Below, piece by piece: positions 1 to 7,117 of a stretch of 36,251 nucleotides of DNA (the first letter of the stretch is position 1; each line of letters begins with the position of its first letter). Made by a program: the position numbers and the translations under genes. Origin of the DNA: an uncultured bacterium (lineage in GTDB: Bacteria; Patescibacteriota; Minisyncoccia; Phycocordibacterales; PALSA-1337); the NCBI GenBank assembly GCA_903842025.1, contig CAIMKX010000035.1:1-36251 (forward strand), given 5' to 3'. The notes under the pieces are model-generated. The model was not told where the DNA came from and ran no database searches. It saw only the letters and a program-made list of their open reading frames with translations.

Positions 1-255
1 ACATGATCGCCTAATTGTTTGTCAGTTAATTAACCCGTGTTTCTTTGTATCGTAAGTGAGAAAAACGAAAACTACAGCCAACTGTGGCTATTTGAGGTGG
101 AAATGAATTCGGGGAAATGGGGTGTTTCGTAATTCGGGGTAGAACAGGTTCATCATATGATGCGCAGGGCGCAGAAGAGGGTACATCATATAAGAACTCA
201 TCATAAATCCCACGCGGTTTGCATGGCTCACTGATATCAGAATTAAGACTTTCGC
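1..255. other. Intergenic or unassigned 5' edge
   Basis: I see no convincing gene here. A minus-strand reading frame spans most of it (26-265) but has no recognisable family, no ribosome site and starts inside the terminator hairpin next door, so I do not call it. Because a strong plus-strand terminator follows at 256-284, a plus-strand transcript (the end of an upstream gene or a small RNA) probably ends here, but no plus-strand coding frame is visible. Confidence 0.4.
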
Positions 256-284
256 GCGCAGTCACTCGATGACTGCGCTTTTTT
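256..284 (+). terminator. Rho-independent terminator
   Basis: A perfect 9-bp stem (GCGCAGTCA / TGACTGCGC, loop CTCGA) is followed directly by six T residues. It ends a plus-strand transcript that enters from the left; its gene is not in the window. Confidence 0.8.
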
Positions 285-298
285 CTTACCTCTTACCT

Positions 299-339
299 CC
301 CTACTTCGCTCACCTAAAGTGAGCTTCGAAGGGTAAACC
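299..339. repeat. Palindromic element, copy 1
   Basis: This imperfect hairpin has an inner stem GCTCAC / GTGAGC and an outer CCC..CTTC / GAAGGG pairing. It matches the element inside recR (7318-7358) at 34 of 41 positions, and one stem pair has changed compensatorily (A-T here, G-C there). It sits just downstream of pyrD, between purine-rich TAAGAGGTAAGAG-type repeats. Confidence 0.75.
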
Positions 340-345
340 TAGCTC

Positions 346-1425
346 TTACCTCTTTTCCTTTGAATACCCAACACACAGCTTCCTAATCAACCCTGGCCCC
401 TCGTATATCATTCCCGTAATAAGTTGAATCAAATCCGCCCCGGCATCAAACTTTTCTTTGGCGAGTTCCCAGGACATTACCCCACCAACACCAATAATTG
501 TAAATCGCTTGCCATAGGCCTGTCTGGTCTTTCGTATAAGTTCCGTTGATAGACTGGCGCACGGTTTGCCCGAAAGCCCGCCACGATACTCGGCCGGCGC
601 TTCACTTCGGACGTCCAATGAATTGTAATCCTTATTCAAATTTCCAATAACAACACCCTGCAATTTGTGCGTATCGATGACTTTCAATAGTGAATCAAAC
701 TGACTCCATGGAATATTAATTGGCATTTTGACATAGACAGGCTTCAGACACTTAATCGTGCCGAGCGCTGTCAAGAGCTTTTCCAATAATTCGGGAGTTA
801 TAAAAGCTTCTCCGCCATAGGCATTTGGACAGGAAATATTAATAGTGTAATAGTCACCGACATTTTCCTCATTCAAACGTCGAAATGAATAGAGATAATC
901 GTCTATTCCGGCCTGAATATCGACAGAATCGATACAGTTTGTGCGAGCAATAGAAATCCCTGTTACGAATCCTGGCTTGGACAATGTCCGACATGGTCCA
1001 AACAGACCATGTCGGACATGGTCCTTCAACCGCTTAATCACAGCTTCTACCCCGTCATTTTTCAGCCCCTTATTGACCAAAATGCTCTGCGACTTTGGCA
1101 ATCTGGTCAGCCGCGGCCTGGGGTTGCCTTCGCAAGGTTTGGCCGTCACCGAACCGATCTCTTCCCCGCCAAGACCAATGCATGGCAGTATTCTCATCAA
1201 ACGCGCGTTGTAATCGAACCCCGCCGACAACAAAAAAGGAGTTTTGTAGGTTATTCCATCCACCGTCTTCCAAATATCGCGACCATGGTAGCCGTACATA
1301 AGTCCGATCAACCAACGTGTCAGAGCAAATTTTCCGAAGAATTCGCCAACACTGACCATGAAATCATGGACCAATTCCGGGTCAAAAGCGAAGAAAATCG
1401 GTTTTAATACATATCTATAGAACAT
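346..1425 (-). CDS. pyrD: Dihydroorotate dehydrogenase, class 2 (quinone-type)
   Basis: PyrD oxidises dihydroorotate to orotate in pyrimidine synthesis and uses FMN. The N-terminal helix segment (MFYRYVLKPIFFAFDPE) is the membrane-associating part typical of class 2 enzymes. The FMN/substrate segments are visible: TINISCPNAYGGEAF, VIGNLNKDY, GGLSGKP, IIGVGGVMSWELA and the C-terminal DLIQLITGMIYEGP. The start at 1425 was chosen because the family N-terminus begins there and an extended -10 box (TGtTATAAT, 1432-1440) lies 6 nt upstream, implying a leaderless mRNA; the frame stays open upstream to 1587 but that part is not PyrD-like. A perfect hairpin sequence (984-1019) inside the gene adds residues after VIKRLK that I would not expect in the family. 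The stop codon is the first triplet of a TAAGAGGTAAGAG repeat. Confidence 0.93.
   Translation of the reverse strand: MFYRYVLKPIFFAFDPELVHDFMVSVGEFFGKFALTRWLIGLMYGYHGRDIWKTVDGITYKTPFLLSAGFDYNARLMRILPCIGLGGEEIGSVTAKPCEGNPRPRLTRLPKSQSILVNKGLKNDGVEAVIKRLKDHVRHGLFGPCRTLSKPGFVTGISIARTNCIDSVDIQAGIDDYLYSFRRLNEENVGDYYTINISCPNAYGGEAFITPELLEKLLTALGTIKCLKPVYVKMPINIPWSQFDSLLKVIDTHKLQGVVIGNLNKDYNSLDVRSEAPAEYRGGLSGKPCASLSTELIRKTRQAYGKRFTIIGVGGVMSWELAKEKFDAGADLIQLITGMIYEGPGLIRKLCVGYSKEKR
984..1019. repeat. Palindrome embedded in pyrD coding sequence
   Basis: Two 15-nt arms (ATGTCCGACATGGTC / GACCATGTCGGACAT) surround a 6-nt loop CAAACA with no mismatch. It lies within pyrD in frame and encodes about 12-15 residues between the predicted VIKRLK helix and PGFVTGISIARTN. 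It looks like an inserted palindromic element rather than ancestral coding sequence. Confidence 0.75.
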
Positions 1426-1440
1426 TGTGACATTATAACA
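1425..1440 (-). promoter_or_regulatory. pyrD promoter, extended -10, leaderless
   Basis: On the minus strand TGtTATAAT is followed by exactly six bases (gtcaca) and the ATG of pyrD. With transcription starting about 7 nt after the -10 box, the mRNA would begin at the start codon. Confidence 0.7.
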
Positions 1441-1450
1441 TGTGAGGGTA

Positions 1451-1531
1451 GCGCCCGCAGGCGAGAGAAGTGTCGCGTAATCCGAGCGATCAGCGAGGAT
1501 CGGAGCGACACTTCTGTCGCCGTTAGGGCGC
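1451..1531. repeat. 81-bp nested palindrome between divergent genes
   Basis: Nested arms can be paired in order: GCGCCC / GGGCGC, GGCGA / TCGCC, GAAGTGTCGC / GCGACACTTC and CCGA / TCGG around a GC-rich centre. It fills almost all of the pyrD-dedA divergent intergenic space, directly between the two promoters, and could form a cruciform or be a foldback element. Confidence 0.75.
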
Positions 1532-1536
1532 GGCGA

Positions 1537-1552
1537 TGCTATAATAGCGTAA
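1537..1552 (+). promoter_or_regulatory. dedA promoter, extended -10, leaderless
   Basis: TGcTATAAT is followed by six bases (agcgta) and the ATG of dedA. It mirrors the pyrD promoter on the other side of the palindrome. Confidence 0.7.
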
Positions 1553-2148
1553 TGCAAGACTGGCTCATTCAGCTCGTCACCGTCCACCCCTACATCGTCT
1601 ACGGGATCATCGTAATCACCGCCTGCGCCGAAGGACCCATTCTGTCAATGATCGGCGGAGTCTTGATCAAACTTGGCTATTTCTCATTCTGGCCTCTTTA
1701 TCTAGCTTTGATGGTCGGCGATCTTATAGGCGACGTCATCTGGTATTACATCGGACGCTATTTCGGCCACGGCTTCATCCGCCGATTCGGAAAATATTTC
1801 GACATCACCGAAGAGTCTGTCGTTAAGGTCACCAATATTTTCCACAAATATAAACATCGCATCCTTCTGATCTCCAAAATGACCAACGGCTTTGGTTTTG
1901 CCCTCGTCACTTTGATGGTTGCAGGCATGGTCAAAATTCCCTTCTGGCGTTACATTACAATTAATATAATCGGCCAGTTTGTTTGGACCGGTCTGTTGCT
2001 GAGCGTCGGGTATTTCTTTGGCAATCTTTATGTTACTGTCGATTCAATTCTTGGAAAGATCTCAGTCGTGGCCGTGTTCATCCTGATCTTCGCCGCATTC
2101 CTTCAGTACAAGAAATATCTCAAGAAAAAAACCGAGAATATGATCTAA
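1552..2148 (+). CDS. DedA-family (SNARE-associated/VTT) membrane protein
   Basis: DedA proteins are polytopic inner-membrane proteins linked to lipid (undecaprenyl phosphate/phospholipid) flipping and membrane homeostasis. At 198 aa the length fits the family. The N-terminal region has the conserved ACAEGPILSMIGGVLIKLGY segment, then VGDLIGDVIWYYIGRYFG (residues about 56-75), the signature G-D-x-x-x-D-xx-Y/W-xx-GR pattern, and later a K-x-TNG segment before the last hydrophobic helices. The start is set by the promoter and family N-terminus. It is followed after 27 nt by two glycosyltransferases on the same strand and is probably cotranscribed with them. Confidence 0.9.
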   Translation: MQDWLIQLVTVHPYIVYGIIVITACAEGPILSMIGGVLIKLGYFSFWPLYLALMVGDLIGDVIWYYIGRYFGHGFIRRFGKYFDITEESVVKVTNIFHKYKHRILLISKMTNGFGFALVTLMVAGMVKIPFWRYITINIIGQFVWTGLLLSVGYFFGNLYVTVDSILGKISVVAVFILIFAAFLQYKKYLKKKTENMI

Positions 2149-2175
2149 TACATTTTCAGCAGGCCTTCCAATCAA

Positions 2176-2892
2176 ATGCTTTCTATAATCATCCCAACTT
2201 ATAACGAGGAAAAATATATCGGCCAAAGCCTGAGTCAATTCAAGTCATTGTCTTTGCCTCATGAAGTGATTATAACAGACGACAAGAGCACCGATAGAAC
2301 AGTTGAAATAGCTCGGTCTTATGCGGTGACAGTTCTTGTCCCGAATGAAAAGCATGCGACTATAGCCGCCAACAGAAACGAAGGTGCCAGTTTGGCCAAA
2401 GGCAACTTTCTGGTCTTTCTCGATGCCGATAGTCAGATCGCAAATCCGGACGATTTTTTTGGACAAATTCTCAGGTATTTCGAGGCTAATAAGGAAATTG
2501 TGGCTATAACCACCTATTTGAAAGTTCAGAAAGATCTCGAAACCTTTACCGATCGTTTCATCTATCTCATTTTTAATTGGGTGCATGTTTTAAAGAACAA
2601 CATCTTTCATACGGGTGAAGCTTCCGGCAAATTCCAAATGATCAGAAGTGAAGCCTTCAAGAAAGTCAAAGGCTGCAGGGCCGACCTTGTCTGCCGAGAA
2701 GATGCCGACATGTTCCAAAGATTGAATCGAATCGGAAGAACCGCTTGCCTTTCGAATGTCACGGTTTTTCATTCTGGCAGAAGAGCTCACCGGATCGGCT
2801 GGCCTAAGCTACTTTACATTTGGATGTCGGAAACATTTGTCGTAGCCACGACCGGGAAATCGATGGCCAAAGAATGGAAAGATGTCAGGTGA
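2176..2892 (+). CDS. Family 2 glycosyltransferase
   Basis: This is a GT-A fold glycosyltransferase of the GT2 type, using a nucleotide sugar to build a surface glycan or glycolipid. The nucleotide-binding start MLSIIIPTYNEEKYIG and TDDKSTDRT, and the metal-binding VFLDADSQ (DxD-like, around residue 85), are clear. The acceptor region has the EDADMFQRL motif near residue 175. At 238 aa it is a catalytic domain with no extra membrane segments. It lies in a plus-strand run dedA-GT-GT, with a 30-nt gap to the next gene. Substrate cannot be inferred. Confidence 0.9.
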   Translation: MLSIIIPTYNEEKYIGQSLSQFKSLSLPHEVIITDDKSTDRTVEIARSYAVTVLVPNEKHATIAANRNEGASLAKGNFLVFLDADSQIANPDDFFGQILRYFEANKEIVAITTYLKVQKDLETFTDRFIYLIFNWVHVLKNNIFHTGEASGKFQMIRSEAFKKVKGCRADLVCREDADMFQRLNRIGRTACLSNVTVFHSGRRAHRIGWPKLLYIWMSETFVVATTGKSMAKEWKDVR

Positions 2893-2922
2893 TCGTTCAA
2901 ATGTCGTGTCCAATTCAATGCC

Positions 2923-3612
2923 ATGAAAATCTCCGTAGTCATACCAGCCCATAACGAGGAAAAGAACATCGCCGCAACGATCCAGGCTCTTCTTGTCCAA
3001 GATTACCCAGACTACGAGATCATTGTCGTCAATAATGCCAGCACAGATAAAACACTTGAAGTTGCCAGCCGATTCCCTGTAAAAGTCGTCACCGAATTGA
3101 GAAAAGGCCTTCTCTGGGCACGCGAGCGCGGCCGTGTTGAAGCGGTCGGCGAGATCATTGCAAATATCGATGCGGATTGTTTACCGGATACCGATTGGCT
3201 ATCCAGCGGTTTTTCGCATTTCAAGAATGAAAAAATTGTCGCCGTCTCCGGTCCATACGATTATTACGACGCCGAACCATACTTCCGCAAATCTTCCCTT
3301 CTTTTCCAAAAGAACGTCTATCCCTTTTTCAACAATCTCTTCCAGACCATAATATTTAAGCGAGGAGCAACCTTGATCGGTGGTAACAATTTCATTCGCG
3401 CCAGTATTCTGCAAAAAGCCGGCGGATATGATACATCGATCACTTTTTACGGAGAAGATACCGACACCGCCAAGCGTGTTTCCGATCACGGTCGTGTCAT
3501 TTTTAGTCGTAACGTCCTAATGAAAACGTCTGCCAGAAGGTTCAAGGCCGAGGGTAAATTCAAGTTGATGACGAAATATTGGTATTACTTTTTTAAGCAT
3601 ATTTTCAGTTAA
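2923..3612 (+). CDS. Family 2 glycosyltransferase
   Basis: A second GT2 enzyme, paralogous in design to its neighbour. It begins KISVVIPAHNEEKNIAATI, has VNNASTDKT, a metal site NIDADCLPDTDW (about residues 85-95) and a GEDTDTAKRV acceptor-site motif (ED) near residue 186. It is 229 aa long with a basic, aromatic C-terminus that may touch the membrane. It is the last gene of the dedA-GT-GT run; an inverted-repeat element follows at 3633. Likely role: cell-surface polysaccharide or glycolipid assembly; donor and acceptor unknown. Confidence 0.9.
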   Translation: MKISVVIPAHNEEKNIAATIQALLVQDYPDYEIIVVNNASTDKTLEVASRFPVKVVTELRKGLLWARERGRVEAVGEIIANIDADCLPDTDWLSSGFSHFKNEKIVAVSGPYDYYDAEPYFRKSSLLFQKNVYPFFNNLFQTIIFKRGATLIGGNNFIRASILQKAGGYDTSITFYGEDTDTAKRVSDHGRVIFSRNVLMKTSARRFKAEGKFKLMTKYWYYFFKHIFS

Positions 3613-3632
3613 AATATGAAACATTGTTTATC

Positions 3633-3750
3633 TTGTCATTCCCGCGAAGGCGATTGAGCACAATCCACTTTAACTTTGCACTTTGGACTTTGCACTGTAA
3701 ACTCTTGTCTTTGGTAATATCCTGGATTCCCGCTTTCGCGGGAATGACAA
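3633..3750. repeat. Degenerate foldback element (ATTCCCGC family)
   Basis: The left end TTGTCATTCCCGCGAA (3633-3648) is the inverted copy of the right end TTCGCGGGAATGACAA (3735-3750). The right end keeps a complete small hairpin (ATTCCCGC / GCGGGAAT); on the left it has decayed. The inside contains tandem ACTTTGCACT-like phrases. A better preserved relative lies at 5018-5212. Confidence 0.7.
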
Positions 3751-3758
3751 TAAACAAA

Positions 3759-4622
3759 CTACTGCACCACCGGCGCACCTGATGTGTTACCTGCCTTAGT
3801 TGTGGAAGCAGCTTGCGGTGAGCCTGTTGAACCCGACGAAGTCGAGGAAGTGGTCGTCTTCGGAGCCAATTTGTCATACTTAGCCAAAGCCTTGATGATG
3901 GTCGAAGCGTCCTTACGGGCGGCCTGCAGATCCTTTTGGGCGGCCGTGATCTTGGTGTGAGCGTCTTTCAGAGTGGCCAAATTTGAAGCCATCTTGGTCT
4001 TGTCGCCCTGATCCGGAACCAAAACTACGGATTCGTTAAGGGCGGCGCTGGCCTGGATCTGGGCGTCAGCCACTTTGGAATTGAAATCAGACAAAGCGTT
4101 TTGCAAATCCTCTATGCCGGTCATATCGCCGGCCGACTGCAATCTCAAAGTCATCTTATTCGAGAGAGCCGTCATCATATTGACGACCGTGGCGATCCGG
4201 TCCGTAGCGGCGATAATATTCAATTGCGGTATTGCCAAGGCGTAAACGCGATAATTGTTAGTGATAGAGTCGACATAAGTCTTGAGGGTAGTCGTGGAAT
4301 CAGCGGCGTCAAGATCAGTCTTGAGTTTAGTCAAATCGCCGATCAAACCCTGGACGGTGCCGGCCACCATAGTCTTTTGAGCCGGTGTGACATTCCTTAT
4401 CTCATTTATCCGCTCAAGGACCTTATTGAGTTTGGCGATGCGAACGTCAATCTCCTTGTCGCCCTTGGTTTTGGCAGCCGTCATAGCTTTTTCCTCCTTG
4501 GCGGTCAGGGTCGGCGCAAACGCAGTAGTGCTAGTGCCGGTTTGGGCAAAAGTTGGCAGAATCAAGGCGAATGAACCTATCGTGATGGCTATGGCCGTAA
4601 CATTAATCAGTTTATTTTTCAT
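3759..4622 (-). CDS. Exported coiled-coil protein, unknown function
   Basis: I do not recognise a named family. The 287-aa product begins with a signal peptide (MKNKLINVTAIAITIGSFAL, likely cleavage after TFA) and continues as a long Ala/Lys/Asp/Leu-rich helical region (about residues 38-245) that could form a coiled-coil bundle. It ends in a low-complexity Ser/Thr/Gly/Ala tail suitable as a flexible linker. It has no cysteine and no visible catalytic motif. The gene upstream on the same strand (4650-4991) is a single-pass membrane protein 27 nt away, so the two are probably cotranscribed and may form an envelope pair. Confidence 0.75.
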   Translation of the reverse strand: MKNKLINVTAIAITIGSFALILPTFAQTGTSTTAFAPTLTAKEEKAMTAAKTKGDKEIDVRIAKLNKVLERINEIRNVTPAQKTMVAGTVQGLIGDLTKLKTDLDAADSTTTLKTYVDSITNNYRVYALAIPQLNIIAATDRIATVVNMMTALSNKMTLRLQSAGDMTGIEDLQNALSDFNSKVADAQIQASAALNESVVLVPDQGDKTKMASNLATLKDAHTKITAAQKDLQAARKDASTIIKALAKYDKLAPKTTTSSTSSGSTGSPQAASTTKAGNTSGAPVVQ

Positions 4623-4649
4623 ATGTGTATGTTTGGTTAATGATTAATG

Positions 4650-4991
4650 TTACTGATTTGAGATAACAGCTTGGTTGACGTTGGCGCTATCCGTGCCAAG
4701 TCCAGTCAGTTGAGCATCGATAGCAACCGTATCCTTGTATAGACTATCGGTACTGCTGTCATTGACGTCAGTCATGCCCGTGCCACTGATCTTGTCGCTC
4801 AAGGTCGGCGGTGGAGTCGGCGTGACGGTTGCCACCGGTGTTTGAACTACGGTCGTAACCGGTGCCGGAGTCGGTTTACCGCTCATAAAGAACCAGGCGA
4901 TGATGATGACGGCCAGAATGACGACCAATATGATCCCTGTTTTTGCGCTTGTTGACATAGTATTTATATAGTTAAACTGGTAAACATTCAA
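4650..4991 (-). CDS. Single-pass membrane-anchored small protein
   Basis: A 113-aa (or 102-aa) protein with one strong N-terminal transmembrane helix (IILVVILAVIIIAWFF) followed by a Pro/Thr/Val-rich linker (KPTPAPVTTVVQTP) and a short Asp/Ser/Thr-rich exterior domain. Two starts are possible: ATG 4991, with AAGGA a few nt upstream, or ATG 4958, giving MSTSAKTG as N-terminus; an extended -10 (TGcTAGAAT) upstream serves either. Function unknown. It is paired with the exported coiled-coil protein downstream. Confidence 0.7.
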   Translation of the reverse strand: MNVYQFNYINTMSTSAKTGIILVVILAVIIIAWFFMSGKPTPAPVTTVVQTPVATVTPTPPPTLSDKISGTGMTDVNDSSTDSLYKDTVAIDAQLTGLGTDSANVNQAVISNQ

Positions 4992-5017
4992 ATCCTTGAT
5001 ACGATTCTAGCATAAGT

Positions 5018-5212
5018 TGTCATTCCCGCGAAAGCGGGAATCCAGTGTTGAATACACTAATTGAAAATTCAAATATCAAAATGTAAAATGACAAGGCAAA
5101 ATTCAAAATGAAATCGCACTTATTTCGGACATTTTGCATTTTAAATTGTCATTTTCCATTTTGAGATTTACATTTTACATTACACTGGATTCCCGCTTTC
5201 GCGGGAATGACA
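5018..5212. repeat. Foldback (MITE-like) element with 31-bp perfect terminal inverted repeats
   Basis: The outer 31 bases at 5018-5048 are the exact reverse complement of 5182-5212, and each end is itself a hairpin (ATTCCCGC / GCGGGAAT). The AT-rich interior also pairs with itself over about 40 nt (CATTTTG.ATTTT...TTGTCATTTT.CATTTTGA on both arms). It encodes nothing and sits between the exported-protein pair and dnaB. Confidence 0.85.
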
Positions 5213-5268
5213 GCACTATGCACTCCTTGTCCACTGATTTTGGTTTGCAAGCAAAAATATTCGCCGTG

Positions 5269-5277
5269 CTACAATAG
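5269..5277 (+). promoter_or_regulatory. dnaB -10 box
   Basis: TGcTACAAT, an extended -10 sequence, lies 15 nt before the dnaB ATG, predicting a leader of only about 9 nt with no Shine-Dalgarno sequence. Confidence 0.5.
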
Positions 5278-5292
5278 TCGAATAATATTTCC

Positions 5293-6678
5293 ATGGACAC
5301 GACTTCCCCATACTTCAAGACCAAAGACCTGAAAATCCCTCCGCATAGCCTCGAAGCGGAGAAGGCTCTGCTCGGCTCGATCATGATCCGCGGCGAGGCC
5401 ATGCACGACATCGTCGACATCGTCAGCGACCAGTCTTTTTATTCCAACATCCACCGGATGGTTTGGCAGGCCCTTTTGGAGCTTCACATCAAGGGCGCGC
5501 CCATCGACGTCCTCACGGTCTCGACCAAACTCAAGGAAAAGGAGCAGTTGGAGCAGGTCGGAGGTATGGCTTTTCTCACTGAGCTCATTAATACAGTCCC
5601 TTCATCGACCAATGCCACTCATTACGCGGAAATTGTCGAGAAGAAACACAGCATGCGCGAACTTCTCAGGGCCGCGGAACAGATTTCCGGGCTGGGCTAC
5701 GATGAGGAATCCGATCTTCATGATCTTTTGGAAAAAGCCGAAAAAGCCCTCTACGCGGTCACGAACAAGACCGGCTCGCACAAATTCGTCCACCTTAAGG
5801 ACACATTGGCCGAAGCCTGGGAGCGCCTCGATCAGCTGCACAAATCAAAAGACCAGTTGCGCGGCGTGCCGACGGGATTTGTCGAATTAGACAACAAACT
5901 TTCCGGCTTCCAAAAGTCCGACCTTATCATCCTAGCCGCCCGCCCTTCCATGGGAAAGACTTCCCTGGCTTTGGACATCGCCCGCAAGGCTTCAGTCAAT
6001 TACAAAATTCCCGTGGCAATATTCTCACTGGAAATGAGCTCACAGCAACTGGTCGACCGCATGCTTTCGGCCGAGTCACAAGTCGATTCCTGGAAGATCA
6101 GGACCGGCCACAACCTCTCGGTTGAGCAGGACTTCAAGGCTATCGGCGAAGCCATCAGCCGCCTTTCCGACGCGCCGATCTACATCGACGACCAGGCCGG
6201 CAACAATATTCTGAAGATGCGCGCCGTCGCTCGTCGTCTCAAAAATGAGAAAGGCCTGGGACTGATCGTTGTCGATTACCTCCAACTTATGCTCCCGACC
6301 AACACCAGAAACAGCGACAACCTCGTCCAGCAAGTCACCGAGATTTCCCGCTCCCTGAAGAATCTGGCCCGCGAATTGGAGGTCCCTGTCCTGGCTCTCT
6401 CCCAGCTTTCCCGCGCCGTGGAGCAACGCGGCGGCAAACCTCGTCTCTCCGACCTCCGCGATTCCGGTTCCATCGAGCAGGACGCCGACGTCGTGATGTT
6501 CATCCACCGCGAAGCCGACCAAGACGCTGGTGGCAAGAAAGAAGAGGCGGAGATCCTCATTGAGAAGCACAGGAATGGTCCCACGGGTTCAATTAAACTC
6601 TTCTTCGACAGCAAGAAGACGACGTTTATGAGTATCGATAAGGCGGACTTTGGGGATTTTGAAGGAAAGGAGAGTTAA
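5293..6678 (+). CDS. dnaB: Replicative DNA helicase DnaB
   Basis: This is the hexameric 5'-3' helicase that unwinds DNA at the replication fork. The N-terminal domain (residues about 10-110, PPHSLEAEKALLGSIM, then the IVDIVSDQSFY segment) packs the hexamer and binds primase. The RecA-like domain has Walker A ARPSMGKTS (about residues 216-224), Walker B LIVVDYLQLM, and the conserved SQLSRAVEQR and RDSGSIEQDADVVMFIHR segments. The length of 461 aa is normal and there is no intein. The stop codon is immediately followed by the left arm of the inverted repeats that enclose the next gene. Confidence 0.97.
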   Translation: MDTTSPYFKTKDLKIPPHSLEAEKALLGSIMIRGEAMHDIVDIVSDQSFYSNIHRMVWQALLELHIKGAPIDVLTVSTKLKEKEQLEQVGGMAFLTELINTVPSSTNATHYAEIVEKKHSMRELLRAAEQISGLGYDEESDLHDLLEKAEKALYAVTNKTGSHKFVHLKDTLAEAWERLDQLHKSKDQLRGVPTGFVELDNKLSGFQKSDLIILAARPSMGKTSLALDIARKASVNYKIPVAIFSLEMSSQQLVDRMLSAESQVDSWKIRTGHNLSVEQDFKAIGEAISRLSDAPIYIDDQAGNNILKMRAVARRLKNEKGLGLIVVDYLQLMLPTNTRNSDNLVQQVTEISRSLKNLARELEVPVLALSQLSRAVEQRGGKPRLSDLRDSGSIEQDADVVMFIHREADQDAGGKKEEAEILIEKHRNGPTGSIKLFFDSKKTTFMSIDKADFGDFEGKES

Positions 6679-6702
6679 GAGCTGGGAGATAAGAGTTAAG
6701 AA
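6671..6702 (+). repeat. Left inverted repeat around the four-helix-bundle gene
   Basis: This purine-rich 32-nt arm (AGAGTTAAGAG...GATAAGAGTTAAGAA) matches the reverse complement of 7080-7111 at 30 of 32 positions. It contains the dnaB stop codon and ends at the start codon of the enclosed gene. Confidence 0.8.
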
Positions 6703-7086
6703 ATGCAAGCAAACACAAGAATTCAAAAATTTACTGATCTGGTTGTCTGGCAGGAGGGACACAAACTCATTCTGATGATTTACAAGGTTACGAAGAAATT
6801 TCCCAAATCAGAAATATTTGGACTTGTGAGTCAGATGCAGAGAGCGGCTGTTTCTGTTACATCAAATATTGCTGAGGGTTTCGGCAGACATACCTATAAT
6901 GAAAGATCTCATTTTTATTATATCGCTCAAGGTTCTCTGACGGAACTCAAGAATCAACTTCTAATTGCCAGAGATATAGGTTATATTTCAAATACAGATT
7001 TTTCAAACATTGAGAATCAGGCCAATCAAACGCACAGAGTTCTTCAAGGCCTTATCTCAAAAACAAACAAGTTTGCCAGTTCTTAA
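6703..7086 (+). CDS. Four-helix-bundle protein (23S rRNA intervening-sequence/S23 family)
   Basis: The 127-aa product matches the family found in 23S rRNA intervening sequences and scattered through CPR genomes. Seen here: KFTDLVVWQEGHKLILMIYK, the central MQRAAVSVTSNIAEGFGR signature (about residues 46-63), then the aromatic SHFYYIAQGSLTELKNQL helix and a last helix with NQTHRVLQGLI. The family is basic, pentameric where studied, and has no known enzyme activity. The gene sits between dnaB and recR, with its start and its stop inside 32-nt inverted repeats, which suggests it is cargo of a small element. Confidence 0.92.
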   Translation: MQANTRIQKFTDLVVWQEGHKLILMIYKVTKKFPKSEIFGLVSQMQRAAVSVTSNIAEGFGRHTYNERSHFYYIAQGSLTELKNQLLIARDIGYISNTDFSNIENQANQTHRVLQGLISKTNKFASS

Positions 7087-7111
7087 CTCTTATCTCCTAC
7101 CTCTTAACTCT
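7080..7111 (-). repeat. Right inverted repeat around the four-helix-bundle gene
   Basis: This pyrimidine-rich arm is the inverted copy of 6671-6702 (30 of 32). It holds the stop codon of the enclosed gene and lies 6 nt before the recR start. Confidence 0.8.
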
Positions 7112-7117
7112 ACCATC

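Noticed and set aside
26-265. 79-codon minus-strand frame at the left edge
   Set aside because: It starts within a plus-strand terminator hairpin and has no ribosome site, recognisable motif or coding-like composition.
3636-5220. ATTCCCGC hairpins as a CRISPR array
   Set aside because: Only two pairs of inverted repeats, no regular direct repeats or unique spacers, and no cas genes.
6703-7086. Four-helix-bundle gene as Avd of a diversity-generating retroelement
   Set aside because: No reverse transcriptase, template repeat or variable repeat is nearby; the signature fits the S23 family.
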